Shown here: positions 50,525-59,873 of the stretch, in pieces | Numbering within the stretch: the first letter of the stretch is position 1 | Layout: every line of letters starts with the position of its first letter | Source of the DNA: Agapetus fuscipes | Taxonomy: Eukaryota; Arthropoda; Insecta; Trichoptera; Glossosomatidae | NCBI GenBank assembly: GCA_951799405.1 | Contig: OX637342.1 | Span: 1,178,001-1,242,000, forward strand | Direction of reading: 5' to 3' | DNA length: 64,000 bases | Made by a program: the position numbers and the translations under genes | The notes under the pieces: model-generated | Seen by the model: the letters and a program-made list of their open reading frames with translations, nothing else | What the model was told of the DNA's origin: nothing | Databases searched by the model: none

Positions 50525-50740
50525 TGAGAAATTATTTCACGTTTTGGTACAAAAAGAATATAAAAATACTGGCAATGCTTAACTTTCATAAGAAATGAGA
50601 AATAGCCTTTTTGAAGCTGGAAATCCTCACTTTAACTGGTTGTGGTTGGCGTAAGGCCGGTCCCCATACCTGTGTACATAAATTTGGATTCATACACTAC
50701 ATGCGACCCCTTCTCTTCATCTTTTTCTAAAGGCAGTGCC
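50525..50740 (+). repeat. SINE-C body
   Basis: GAAATTATTTCACGTTTTGG, AACTGGTTGTGGTTGGCGTA and CACTACATGCGACCCCTTC. Confidence 0.65.
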
Positions 50741-50744
50741 TTGT

Positions 50745-51260
50745 TGTGACAGATATTGTCTTTGTTGGTGGTTGACATTTTCTTTAGCTGCGAATAGGAG
50801 ACATCGATGAGCCACTTCAAATCCAGTACAACTGAAATACTTAGGTTACGTTTTGTTCATTTTCTCAAGATTTTTCCTTCAAATATGTAGCTTGAAGATG
50901 CTGTCTAGTTGAGTGGCCTATTTGATTGGGTTTTCTATTCAAAACAGTCTATTTACGACTTCTTTCAAGCGGTGTTTGTAAGTCCAGGATTGAAACCTTT
51001 AGCATCTGAATATTTAGTTTCATTATCGTCTCCAGGGTGGTTCCATTCACTGCACACCTCCCGCTAAGATGTTTAACAGCTTCCATACAAACCAGAGGCT
51101 TTGTTGTTTCCTTTTGGACTTTTATCTTGCGTCAGGTTCTTCTACAATAACATACGTACCTACCTACTAACTTACATACTAAGTAAATAACTTAACATGT
51201 GTACCTAATTACTGACTAAGTGTGAGCACAGCATATCGAAAAATCCACGTAACTATGATG
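50745..51260. other. unassigned stretch
   Basis: Nothing recognised. Confidence 0.35.
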
Positions 51261-51264
51261 TATA

Positions 51265-51392
51265 TTGCAATGCAAATTCGCTGCACAAATAGTGCAACTT
51301 CTTACCGAGTCAACCCTGAAGAGGTCACATGTATCGTGCGGAACCTACATATTTATTTTCACGGGTAAGGGGGCCAGCCTTACACCAACGTT
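51265..51392 (-). repeat. SINE-C 3' fragment
   Basis: AACCCTGAAGAGGTCACATG and TAAGGGGGCCAGCCTTACAC. Confidence 0.55.
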
Positions 51393-51399
51393 ATTAATC

Positions 51400-51765
51400 T
51401 GTGAAAAAATTTATATTTCCGAGTATACACAATATATTGAAGTATCCAAAACACTTTCGTTATTTCAATGCAATATATTATATTGTACTGTCTATAAATA
51501 TAACAGTTATCTGCCCTCATCACACCAGTAATCATAAACGGCACTTACTATCCTCGCAAATCCAATCAAGCTTAGTGGTATTGTCAGTACAAGTATATTT
51601 CACTTAATGACTATCTCTCAATAAAATATGACAGGCTGTCCGCAAGAAGAGAGAAACATGATTGATGAAATGATTTGTTAAATATTTCATTAAGACATGT
51701 ATGCAATTTTTCATGTGTGAAAAAATAAATCGGCCATATATTTTTATTTACGACTCAATCACTTG
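51400..51765. other. unassigned
   Basis: Nothing recognised. Confidence 0.35.
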
Positions 51766-51768
51766 TAA

Positions 51769-51828
51769 AGTTATAGTCTGGTATGAGACTGATCACTCAA
51801 ACTGTAAAAAAATGTGTACTTTTTCCAC
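51769..51828 (+). repeat. Rep-B 5' fragment
   Basis: TATGAGACTGATCACTCAAA, then CTGTAAAAAAATG. Confidence 0.5.
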
Positions 51829-51837
51829 ATAAAAAGT

Positions 51838-51902
51838 GAGAAGGTTCCCCCCACTTCAGTGATGTGGTTGGTGCAAGGCCAGGTCCCTTACATTTTTAAA
51901 AA
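51838..51902 (+). repeat. SINE-C fragment
   Basis: CCCCCCACTTCAGTGATGTG and GGTTGGTGCAAGGCCAGGTC. Continues at about 52060-52140 (CAGGTTTCACTCGTGTC). Confidence 0.5.
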
Positions 51903-51990
51903 TGAATCCTATGCGGGAGACTCCATATATTTCAGGTACTCTAGGGGTCTATGACACTTGTTGTAGTAGGTACCGTGGAGGTGTTAATGG
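51903..51990 (-). pseudogene. LINE 3'-end fragment
   Basis: TGCGGGAGACTCCATATATT, CTCTAGGGGTCTATGACACT, the same 3' end as the tail of two SINE-A copies. Confidence 0.55.
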
Positions 51991-52149
51991 TGTGCAGGTT
52001 GATGTCCTGATCCTTTTTAGCAAGGCTGTTAGCTGCGTATTGTTGTGTTGGGATACACGTGAAAATAAACAGGTTTCACTCGTGTCTCCTTCGAGTACAA
52101 CGTGATAAAAAATGCATTATATATGCAGCTTATTTGCGTTCTGGATTCT

Positions 52150-52495
52150 TTAATATACTTGTTATCCTTTGGGATATCTGTTCATTGATTAAACCGTTAA
52201 AAGTTTAATACAAGATCCGCAACACGTACATATTATTATTTGCAGTTATATTTCATCTGAATTAAACAGTGGACACCAGGCACCTTCTATCCTGCTCACT
52301 CTCACAAAAACCTGCATGCGTGCCATCTCCTTCACACAATACAAATGCACTGTCCACAATAAAATATGATTTCCCCATCGCCGCTGCGGCTTCCTGTAGT
52401 TTGTATGAAACCCATACTGTGCCAGAACGGCTACCTACCGCGGTGTAATGCGGTATTTAGACACGAACTTGTACTCCAAGTATGAAGCAGTAAGT
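52150..52495. other. unassigned stretch
   Basis: GC-richer at 52260-52440. No frame recognised. Confidence 0.3.
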
Positions 52496-52498
52496 AAA

Positions 52499-52632
52499 CT
52501 CACCTCGATTGCGTAAATCGAAAATATGTATGAATACTTAATCACACTCTAGGAGTGCCTTTGTATATTGCATACATTTTTGTTAAACTCAATTGTGGTG
52601 AGATTTGCATGATGTTTTGTACTCGGAATATG
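52499..52632. mobile_element. MITE-I
   Basis: CTCACCTCGATTGCGTAAAT and (reverse complement) CTCACCACAATTGAGTTTAA arms, then TTGTACTCGG. Pairs with 27861. Confidence 0.5.
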
Positions 52633-52649
52633 GACACATGGAAGCCTTT

Positions 52650-52770
52650 TCGTCCCTCCAGTGCTTGTTTGGCTTATCCACCATTTGATTCAAAGATGGC
52701 CTTAAGAATCACATAAACGTAAAACACACGATAGTAGGAGAGTTGTTTATGGTATTTTCATAATCATAAA
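52650..52770. mobile_element. MITE-D, truncated by SINE-C
   Basis: CGTCCCTCCAGTGCTTGTTT left terminus; ends at the start of the SINE-C at 52775. Confidence 0.65.
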
Positions 52771-52774
52771 CGCA

Positions 52775-53098
52775 AGTCCGGTTGATAGCTCAGTTGGTAG
52801 AGTGCTTGCATTCCATGCAGAGAGCTCGGGTTCGAATCCCACCGAGGGCGTCAGAAATCATTTCCCATTTCGGTGGGTATTTTAAAACCCAACATAAAAA
52901 ACCGGCAACGTTTACTCAGCCTTCACAAGAAATGAGTACCAGCCTGCTTGGGAGCTGGCAAACCCCCACCTTAACTGAAGTGGTTGGCGTCAGGTCGCCT
53001 GTAAAAAAAATAGGTTCCACTCGCAAAATGCGAAGCCCTTCAGGGATAACGCGGCAAGAAGTTGCACTATATGTTAAGCTTGGTTGCGTATATTGGTC
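52775..53098 (+). repeat. SINE-C, full length (reference copy)
   Basis: GTCCGGTTGATAGCTCAGTT and GTAGAGTGC (A box), GGTTCGAATCCCACCGAGG (B box), then GTTTACTCAGCCTTCACAAG, GAAGTGGTTGGCGTCAGG, CACTCGCAAAATGCGAAG and GCACTATATGTTAAGC. Split Pol III promoter of a tRNA-derived SINE. Confidence 0.88.
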
Positions 53099-53111
53099 CA
53101 GTCCACATGTT

Positions 53112-53362
53112 CCTTGACTTATAGGTTGGTATGCGGCTGACCACCCATGCTGTAAAAATGGTTCACTTTGCCAATGTCACCCCTGTTTCAGGGAAGGTCG
53201 GCAAGAGTTGCAGGGCGTATGTTTATATGAGATTGGGTTTTTATACTGTAGGTCCACATGCGGCGTGTGTTAGCGCGAACTTATACATGTCTGTTTGTGG
53301 GAATGCGTTTAATATGAATCTTAAATGATCTTTGCAGCTTAAATTTAGATTAAGATTTTTAG
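53112..53362 (+). repeat. Rep-B, full length
   Basis: CCTTGACTTATAGGTTGG to GCAGCTTAAATTTAGATTAA. Confidence 0.85.
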
Positions 53363-53364
53363 AG

Positions 53365-54385
53365 GCTGAACGACTTTCAATTGTTTTTTTTTTCTTAATA
53401 TATTTAATAAGTTGACTTTATCTGAATGAATGATTTAAATTGAAGCTTAATTATACAGTTTATTTATGTATAATTTATAATGTTATTAAATAGTTGTGAT
53501 TACCTTTGCCTATGTGGAATTCATGCCCCTGGTATATTGCATAAGTTTTTTCTTCTTTCTCACCTTTTCTGCATATATTGTTTTAAGCTTTGTCTCAGTC
53601 TTCTGTTGTCTATTAAATAAGAAATATTGCTTAAATAATTAATGTAGGTTATTTTCAATCTGGAATTAAAATTATTCATTCTGATGTTAAACTTTCATAC
53701 CATATTTTTCCAAACAAATTACTCAACAAAATGCGTTTAACTATTTACTTAGTCCTGTGTCTGTACAAACTAAATTTTCAACTCACACACAGATTTCATT
53801 AAAAACAAAACAGCACATCTAACGAACGTTTAAGTTTGCATACATGATTGTTTAGTAGTTGAGTTGGCAGTGCAGTAACTTAAAAGTAAAGTATTTCTTT
53901 TCATAGCGAACTCGAAGCTATAACGAATAACTGGGAAATAAACGTAAAAGCTTTATATTACTACTTACGGTTTAATTACATTCAGAATGCTCGGGCTATT
54001 CGCTATAAAACATATTTATTCCCTTTAATAACGTCGCGTTTATGAATACAAAACACTATGTTAGCAGTTTATTTTCATAGCTTTAAAGAATTAGTACAAC
54101 AAAAAGCGTTTTTAGCGCGCGTCAAGGCGTTAAAGCGTTCCGGTTTATAGCGCCGCGTTGCGTTGTAGTGAATAATATATCTACACCAGAAACGCTATTC
54201 TACTAAAAAAACACTTTGGATATCACTCCAAGTCGGAACTTGCTAACGCTTACGAAAGAACACCATAGATAAACAGAATCACAGTACACCTTATTTTTGG
54301 ACTCGAATCGCTATCTCGTCGCCTAAAAGAATTTAACAGAATAGCGCTTCAGCCGTCAGACAGAGCAAACGCACTAGCAGCTGAG
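53365..54385. other. unassigned AT-rich stretch
   Basis: About 1 kb with no family of this window and no convincing frame. Confidence 0.35.
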
Positions 54386-54387
54386 TA

Positions 54388-54605
54388 CGAGTTGCAAAAC
54401 TTGAGTAAAGTAAAGTTAACGGAAAGTATTAAAGAGTGGCTTTCCCCAAAAGCTGCCGTTTTTGTTTGTTTGAACTTGATTTCCTTCATCACTGTAAGTC
54501 TATTGCTAAGACCATAAAGCATAAGAAACAAAACGGCAGATTTGAGGGGAAAATCACTCTTTAATACTTTCCGTCAACTTTACTTTACTCAAGTTTTGCA
54601 ACTCG
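54388..54605. mobile_element. MITE-E, best copy
   Basis: 218 bp. Terminal inverted repeats of 51 bp with a single mismatch (CGAGTTGCAAAACTTGAGTA...), TA on each side. The inner loop holds the TTCATCACTGTAAGTC / AAGACCATAAAG core. Confidence 0.85.
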
Positions 54606-54881
54606 TACTAAGCGTACTGTACGCGACGATCTGTCGCTGAGTTCGGACGTCGCGATGTATTATGATATAATGTTTTATTGGATGCTTGAATAACACCTCT
54701 GACGGAACAAGTTTCGGAACTTTTTTTGCCAGAGGTGCTTTTCAAGTTTTGAAACTTTTTTTGCCAGAGTTGCTTTTCAAGTTCACATACATTTTTCTCG
54801 AATACTCAATACTTCCAGTATTGTGAAAAAAAACTCGTACTACGGGTACAAAGAGCTTCATAAACGCCTCTGCACATTCAG

Positions 54882-55013
54882 ATGATGAAGAGCTGGTCTG
54901 AAGATATGGAGGAGGGGGCCTGTGGACCGCCAGGGCTGCGATACAATCTGACAGCTTCATCTAAGGAACTCCTGGACGCCATGCTCCATGAAATGGTCTC
55001 AAAAGACAGATAG
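54882..55013 (+). CDS. weak candidate exon
   Basis: After GCACATTCAG the frame MMKSWSEDMEEG...SKELLDAMLHEMVSKDR runs 43 codons to TAG. The minus strand is also open here. No homology; could be part of an unknown element. Confidence 0.2.
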   Translation: MMKSWSEDMEEGACGPPGLRYNLTASSKELLDAMLHEMVSKDR

Positions 55014-55128
55014 ATGGTTGCGTGGGCGATCGACTGTTCCATGACTGCAAAATGGCTGAAATATTGCCACTGCAAAGGAGTATTTATATTCATTTTAATC
55101 TAGTCTTTAATCAAAGTTGCAGATGTCT

Positions 55129-55380
55129 CGTTCCCCCAGTGTTTGTTTGGCTTATCAAAGATGACCTTAAAGTAGGATACTGGTCTAAAGAATCACATTC
55201 TACACAATATGAGCTAGGAAATATACATAAAACTAAAAACACGATAATGTGAGTGTTGCTTTAAGTATTTTAAAGTCAATTTTCAGTTTTCATAAGACAC
55301 ATCGGTCCAGTACACATGCAAATATTGCTCATGTAAAATTACCTCTAATAAACATAAGACAAACATGCACTAATAGGACG
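55129..55380. mobile_element. MITE-D
   Basis: CGTTCCCCCAGTGTTTGTTT left, CATGCACTAATAGGACG right. Core CACATCGGTCCAGTACACAT. Confidence 0.75.
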
Positions 55381-55417
55381 TGTTGTCTTCGACAGCAACG
55401 AAACTTCGAGAATAAAC

Positions 55418-55659
55418 TAAGGGCTTGTGCACCGACCTCCAATCAATATTTGATTGACACATCAAATTTGATTGCTTAATAAGGACTTCGATTAAATATT
55501 TCACGGGAGTGATTAATAAAATGATGGAATTTGAACAGAAAAGATTATGTACATCAGCTGATGTACGTATATTATGCAGCCAATTTTTGTATTTGATGGG
55601 AGAAATTACACTTAATTTTGATTGTTGTCTGATTGGAGTTTGGTGCAACAGACCCTTAG
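55418..55659. mobile_element. MITE-J
   Basis: TAAGGGCTTGTGCACCGACC and (reverse complement) TAAGGGTCTGTTGCACCAAA, both followed by CTCCAATCA. A palindrome TACATCAGCTGATGTA lies in the middle. Confidence 0.7.
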
Positions 55660-55664
55660 TTATT

Positions 55665-56040
55665 AGATTAAATTACTTTAAATGAAAAAACATACATCTG
55701 TTTTTGTTCATTGTACAAAATACAACAATACAAAAGTTATTTAATATCCTAGCTTCTTTAAATCCAATCTCCTGTATCCCATTTATCAACAAGCAGGCAT
55801 TCGGTAGCCAACAAATTATACACACACTATGAGAAATAATCACCAGCCTCTTACAATGACAATGTTCAGGCTATAAGATGATAGGGCCCACCCAGGGAAG
55901 ACGATTCGTCAAGATTATTGTAAGAAACTTCTCGTTTTTTCTTTTGATTCCTCATATTATTAATACCAGCTTCTCTGTGCGTACTTAAGGTGTGGGTCTT
56001 CAAAGATTCGAGACTGCTGTCATTGTTTTGCCTGACACTA
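55665..56040. other. unassigned
   Basis: A 63-codon minus-strand frame, unrecognised. Confidence 0.3.
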
Positions 56041-56042
56041 AG

Positions 56043-56168
56043 GCTCGGTATTTTCAACGTTAGTATAGCGATTTTATACTGAAAGAAAAGGACGCACTTA
56101 TGTCAATCGTGTGGGTAGTTTTTTTATCAGTTTTTAAAGTCACATATGCTATCGTTGAAAATACAGGG
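56043..56168. mobile_element. MITE-F
   Basis: CTCGGTATTTTCAACGTTAG and (reverse complement) CCCTGTATTTTCAACGATAG. Confidence 0.72.
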
Positions 56169-56169
56169 C

Positions 56170-57235
56170 GGGCCATTGCATTTTGTGCAATTTAACATTA
56201 AGTAATTTCCGAACAAACTACGACTGGTAGTGTACGTTGAAGATGAAAGTTCAAAATATCAACGTACAGGATTTGTACAGAAAATTTGAACACAGATTGA
56301 ACTTTTGGTGAATTGTATTGCACGATTGATTTAAACTTTTTTTTTCTAACAGGTACATAGTGACTGAGAAAAAGCCATGTAGTGTAAGCTCTCTTTTTAA
56401 ACTTAGCGTTGATTTTTGTGTCACTTTCAAAATTATAAATTAAATTTAACTATATCAGACCATTTGAAACAAAAAATAACGTTCAAGTGAAAAAAAAATC
56501 TGACATATTATGTTCTGAAAATTTATAGGTTAGAAACTAAGGCGTGAGTTACATAAGAAAGTTGCTATGTTTATTTTGGTATAAAAATCTGATAAACCTT
56601 TACAACTTCTTCATTATATTTCTCAATTTCTCAGTTAAACGACTATGGTAATGCCTTTTTTGCATGAAATATTCAATTTATTTCACAAATATATTTTTTA
56701 GAAACTATAATTTATTGATAAGTTAGTTGATAATCTAGTCTTGAATCTCAGTGATCGCACCCTGTATTAATAATACTTGCTGCACACATACAAGTATTAA
56801 TAATATTTGTTTCTACGTATCTTGTTTCCCAACTACGATACATTATTGCTTCTTCAGATCCCGAGGCTTGGCGGGCTAAGGGCTGCCAGAATCAATATCA
56901 TCATGGCTTCTTGGCTGGATTCCCTGGATATTACACAGCGGCAATAAATCCCGCAAATAAAACTACTTACCACGCACTATGGTAATAATTGAAAGCATCC
57001 AAGAAAGATTTGCATGCCTTTCGGCTTTAGCAATTCTGGAAAATTCTCAAAACTTTGTGACTTTTAAAAGAAAACCATCAACCAAAACTTTAATGTACAC
57101 TTTAAATTTTATCCATCACAATATGTAATAAAACACAAAAATAAAAATAATAATAACTTTCTTACAAACCTGTGGCTCTTGAAGTCGGACGAGCCCATGT
57201 CTACCCCTTGACTGTCATCTTTTGTTTTTTACATC
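56170..57235. other. unassigned AT-rich stretch
   Basis: About 1 kb, nothing recognised. Confidence 0.35.
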
Positions 57236-57236
57236 T

Positions 57237-57306
57237 ATAATCTAAGCTGCAAATACATATATGTGAACATTTAAGGCTCATATTAAATGCATGTGCACGA
57301 ATAAAT
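57237..57306 (-). repeat. Rep-B tail-side fragment
   Basis: TATAATCTAAGCTGCAAATA and ATTAAATGCATGTGCACG. Confidence 0.55.
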
Positions 57307-57343
57307 TAAAAAAATATAACATCGTTTTTTACTAACACTCAAG

Positions 57344-57465
57344 CCCAGTATTTTCATCGTTAGCATAGCGACTTTATACTGAGTGAAAAGGTTGCTCTCA
57401 GCCGATCGTGTGGGTAGTATTTTTATTAGTTTAAAGTCACTTATGCTAACGTTGAAAATACCGGG
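57344..57465. mobile_element. MITE-F, best copy
   Basis: CCCAGTATTTTCATCGTTAG and (reverse complement) CCCGGTATTTTCAACGTTAG. Centre ATCGTGTGGGTAGT shared with 56043. Confidence 0.75.
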
Positions 57466-57474
57466 ACTTACTAA

Positions 57475-57920
57475 TATCAATATTTTTTTCTATATTTATT
57501 TTTCGTATGTCAGCCCTCATGTTTAACATCTCCCACAGCTTCATTACAACGCCAGCCACTTCTTTTACCCGCCAATTTGTCAAACGGACACACAGCCAAA
57601 TGCGCGCACATACACGTAGCCGGCCTCCATCATCATCATCATTGTCATAGACAAACATCACGATACGCAAGACATCAAGACGAGAGAGGAAGATTAACTG
57701 TCTGGAGTAATGTGTTCATTAAAACAAAACCATCTGGGCAATGAAGACTTTGTGATGGAGCATTGTAATGAAGCCGAAATGTTTTTTTTTCTGTGGCATT
57801 TGTCAAATACTTCAATTAAGTTTAGTTATTTTTCGTCTTAGATGTACTGAAAGTAAGTGTCCATAATCAAATCCTACAAATTCAGTGGTTTTTTTTTCAT
57901 TGACTTACATATAAATTGGT
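57475..57920. other. unassigned
   Basis: Includes an ATCATCATCATC-type run at 57625. Minus-strand frame of 74 codons, unrecognised. Confidence 0.3.
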
Positions 57921-57924
57921 ATTC

Positions 57925-58530
57925 CTTTGCTATAGGTTGATTGATACTGTAAAAAAAATGGTTCACTTTGCAAATGTCACGCTTCTTTCAGGGAAGGTCG
58001 GCAAGAGTTTCAGGGCTTATGTTTATTTGAGATTGAGTTTTCATATTGTAAGTCCACATGCGGCATGTGTATGCGCGAACTTATAAATAATGTATGTTTA
58101 TGGGAATTCATTTAATATTTTTACGAACCTATGAACGTATTGCGTGGCTTGCTTATGTGTATGTGTCCGCCTCTAGTATAGTCTACTGTGAGTTTGAATG
58201 TATGCATGTGCCCAGGCACATAGTTGTTGTTATGCGTAACTAGAATAATATGGAACAATACTGAAGTGTGTGGTTCACTATAGAAGTGTCCGAAATATGC
58301 GAGAGACGTCCGTTTAGAGATTATATATTTGGACCGCAATTGTGTGAGAGACCAGAGTCGACTAAAACATTGAGCCGTGAAGTCGATAAGCAAAAGCTAG
58401 AAATCAGTACATTGTAAACCGACATTGTGTAAAATAAATTTCAGTTTGATTTAGAGAACCCAACTGAAATCATGACAATATTAATCTTAAATGTAGTTTA
58501 TTTTTGCAACTTAGATTTTGAATTATAGAT
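57925..58530 (+). repeat. Rep-B split by an LTR-like insertion
   Basis: Left part to GGGAATTCATTTAATATT (58119), right part from AATATTAATCTTAAATG to GCAACTTAGATTTTG. Removing the insertion gives one ordinary Rep-B. Confidence 0.78.
58120..58476 (+). mobile_element. LTR-like insertion in Rep-B
   Basis: 357 bp between AATATT duplications (58114-58119, 58477-58482; the exact duplication length is ambiguous at 4-6 bp). Starts TTTACGAACC, ends CATGAC(A), with AAAATAAATTTCAG near its end as a polyadenylation-type signal. Size and ends fit a solo LTR with a mutated TGTTACG start. No internal region. Confidence 0.5.
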
Positions 58531-58534
58531 TATG

Positions 58535-59340
58535 ACCTCGGTCCCGTATGCTGTGGGCAGCCACATGGGGAATTCTCCAACTGCCTATCCAATCCACGTG
58601 GACACTCTAGTACCACCGCCTCTTCCTGCCCCATCTCACAATGTCCTCTATCTGATAGGCCTCTCTTCCTTCAGAGTTTCTGACCCTGCCACTAAGATTT
58701 TTTCCTGGTTTAGTCCACAGACTTTCGAAGAAGGTTCTTTTAGTGGAAACCTATAAAGTTGCTCCACATAATGCGTAGCTCCGACTTGTAAGTATGGATC
58801 CACGATTAATAATTTAGCAGGGATCCTAGCCGGCCGCGTCACGGAGGCGAACTGTAAATTATGCTCTCTAAGTTACGCTTATTGAATAGACAAGTTGCCC
58901 TTTTTTACAAATGGGATCCCATCGCAATGATAAATTCAGAAGCCTGGATATACCCTAAGAGTTTGTACTGATAGAGACAGTGCTATTTTAGGACAGCTGG
59001 TTAGTGATATTATACGGCCGAAACTGACAACTTATATCTGCAATTCACTTTTTAAAACTAATATTTTTGTGATGAAGAATGAAATTTGCTAACCTGTTTT
59101 TGCTTTTTGGCCAGGAAGAGGTATGAACATTAATAAAACATTTTTTATATTTGAATGAATTCTTAATTCATAATTTATCAACGACATCTGTTGAGCCAGG
59201 CTCAAAATTATTGTCAATAGGATACGATGCAGGCGAGGTTACGACTTGCGATTGTCTCAACAACGCAAATATGAGTACCGACGCCTTATATCCCTTTGAC
59301 AATAAGATAACATAACAAAAATCAGCATGATTTATTTGGT
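58535..59340. other. unassigned stretch
   Basis: 58530-58860 is GC-richer and open on both strands, without recognisable motif. The 5' boundary of the LINE lies somewhere before 59343. Confidence 0.3.
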
Positions 59341-59342
59341 AG

Positions 59343-59873
59343 CAGTTTTTTTCTGGCGCTGACACCGGCGCTAACACCAGCGCTAACACCAGCGCTAACA
59401 CCAGCGCAAACACCAGCACTGGCGCCGGCGCCGGCATCCGCACTGGCGCCGGCGCTAGCACCGACGCAAACGCCAGCGCCAGCACTAGCGCCAACACCAA
59501 CGCCACCATCAGCGCCACCATTAGCGCCGGTGCAGTTGCCAAGCGATCTGCGCGAGTGCAACGCGGTACACCGTGCACTGGCGAGCCCAGCGAGGCGCTG
59601 CAGCCCGCTGCTGTCCAGCGGTACCTACATGTCTGGAGGGCTCGCAAGGACACCACAGTGGAGGATATGGATAAATTTATCAAATTAAAATTGAAAAATA
59701 CTGATCTTTGTATAATTGAAAAAATAATTCAAAAGAGAGATGTTAATTACGCTTCTTTTAAAATAGGCATCCCGGTTGAGGCGTATGAAGAATGCCTGAG
59801 CGCTGCTTTTTGGCCCAAAGGGCTATTGGTGGAGAAATGGTTTTTTCGTCCCTCACGTGCCGAGATTAAATAA
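59343..59873 (+). CDS. LINE ORF1 remnant
   Basis: Open from just after a TAG at 59340-59342 to the TAA at 59871-59873. No in-frame ATG near the start, so the 5' end is lost or altered. The N-terminal part is low complexity: four 12-bp units encoding Ala-Asn-Thr-Ser followed by Gly/Ala/Ser/Thr-rich residues. The C-terminal part (MDKFIKLKLKNTDLCIIEKI, SFKIGIPVEAYEEC, FWPKGLLVEKWF) resembles the F..FW.P.G....F end of CR1-type ORF1 proteins, which bind element RNA. It overlaps ORF2 by about 17 bases. Confidence 0.65.
   Translation, partial: QFFSGADTGANTSANTSANTSANTSTGAGAGIRTGAGASTDANASASTSANTNATISATISAGAVAKRSARVQRGTPCTGEPSEALQPAAVQRYLHVWRARKDTTVEDMDKFIKLKLKNTDLCIIEKIIQKRDVNYASFKIGIPVEAYEECLSAAFWPKGLLVEKWFFRPSRAEIK
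59345..59535 (+). repeat. 12-bp coding minisatellite in ORF1
   Basis: AACACCAGCGCT units, perfect for the first few and degenerate after. Strongly GC-rich in an AT-rich region. The Gly/Ala-rich frame on the opposite strand is a shadow. Confidence 0.85.

Noticed and set aside
53131..53328. A 65-75 codon frame recurring in several Rep-B copies (MRLTTHAVK..., VTPVSGKVGKSCRAYV)
   Set aside because: The frame depends on the length of an A-run (5, 6 or 7 A's) that varies between copies, and many copies are shifted. Recurrence reflects shared ancestry of the repeat, not selection for a protein.
59168..59683. Minus-strand 171-codon and Gly/Ala-rich 79-codon frames
   Set aside because: Opposite-strand reading of the 12-bp minisatellite inside LINE ORF1.
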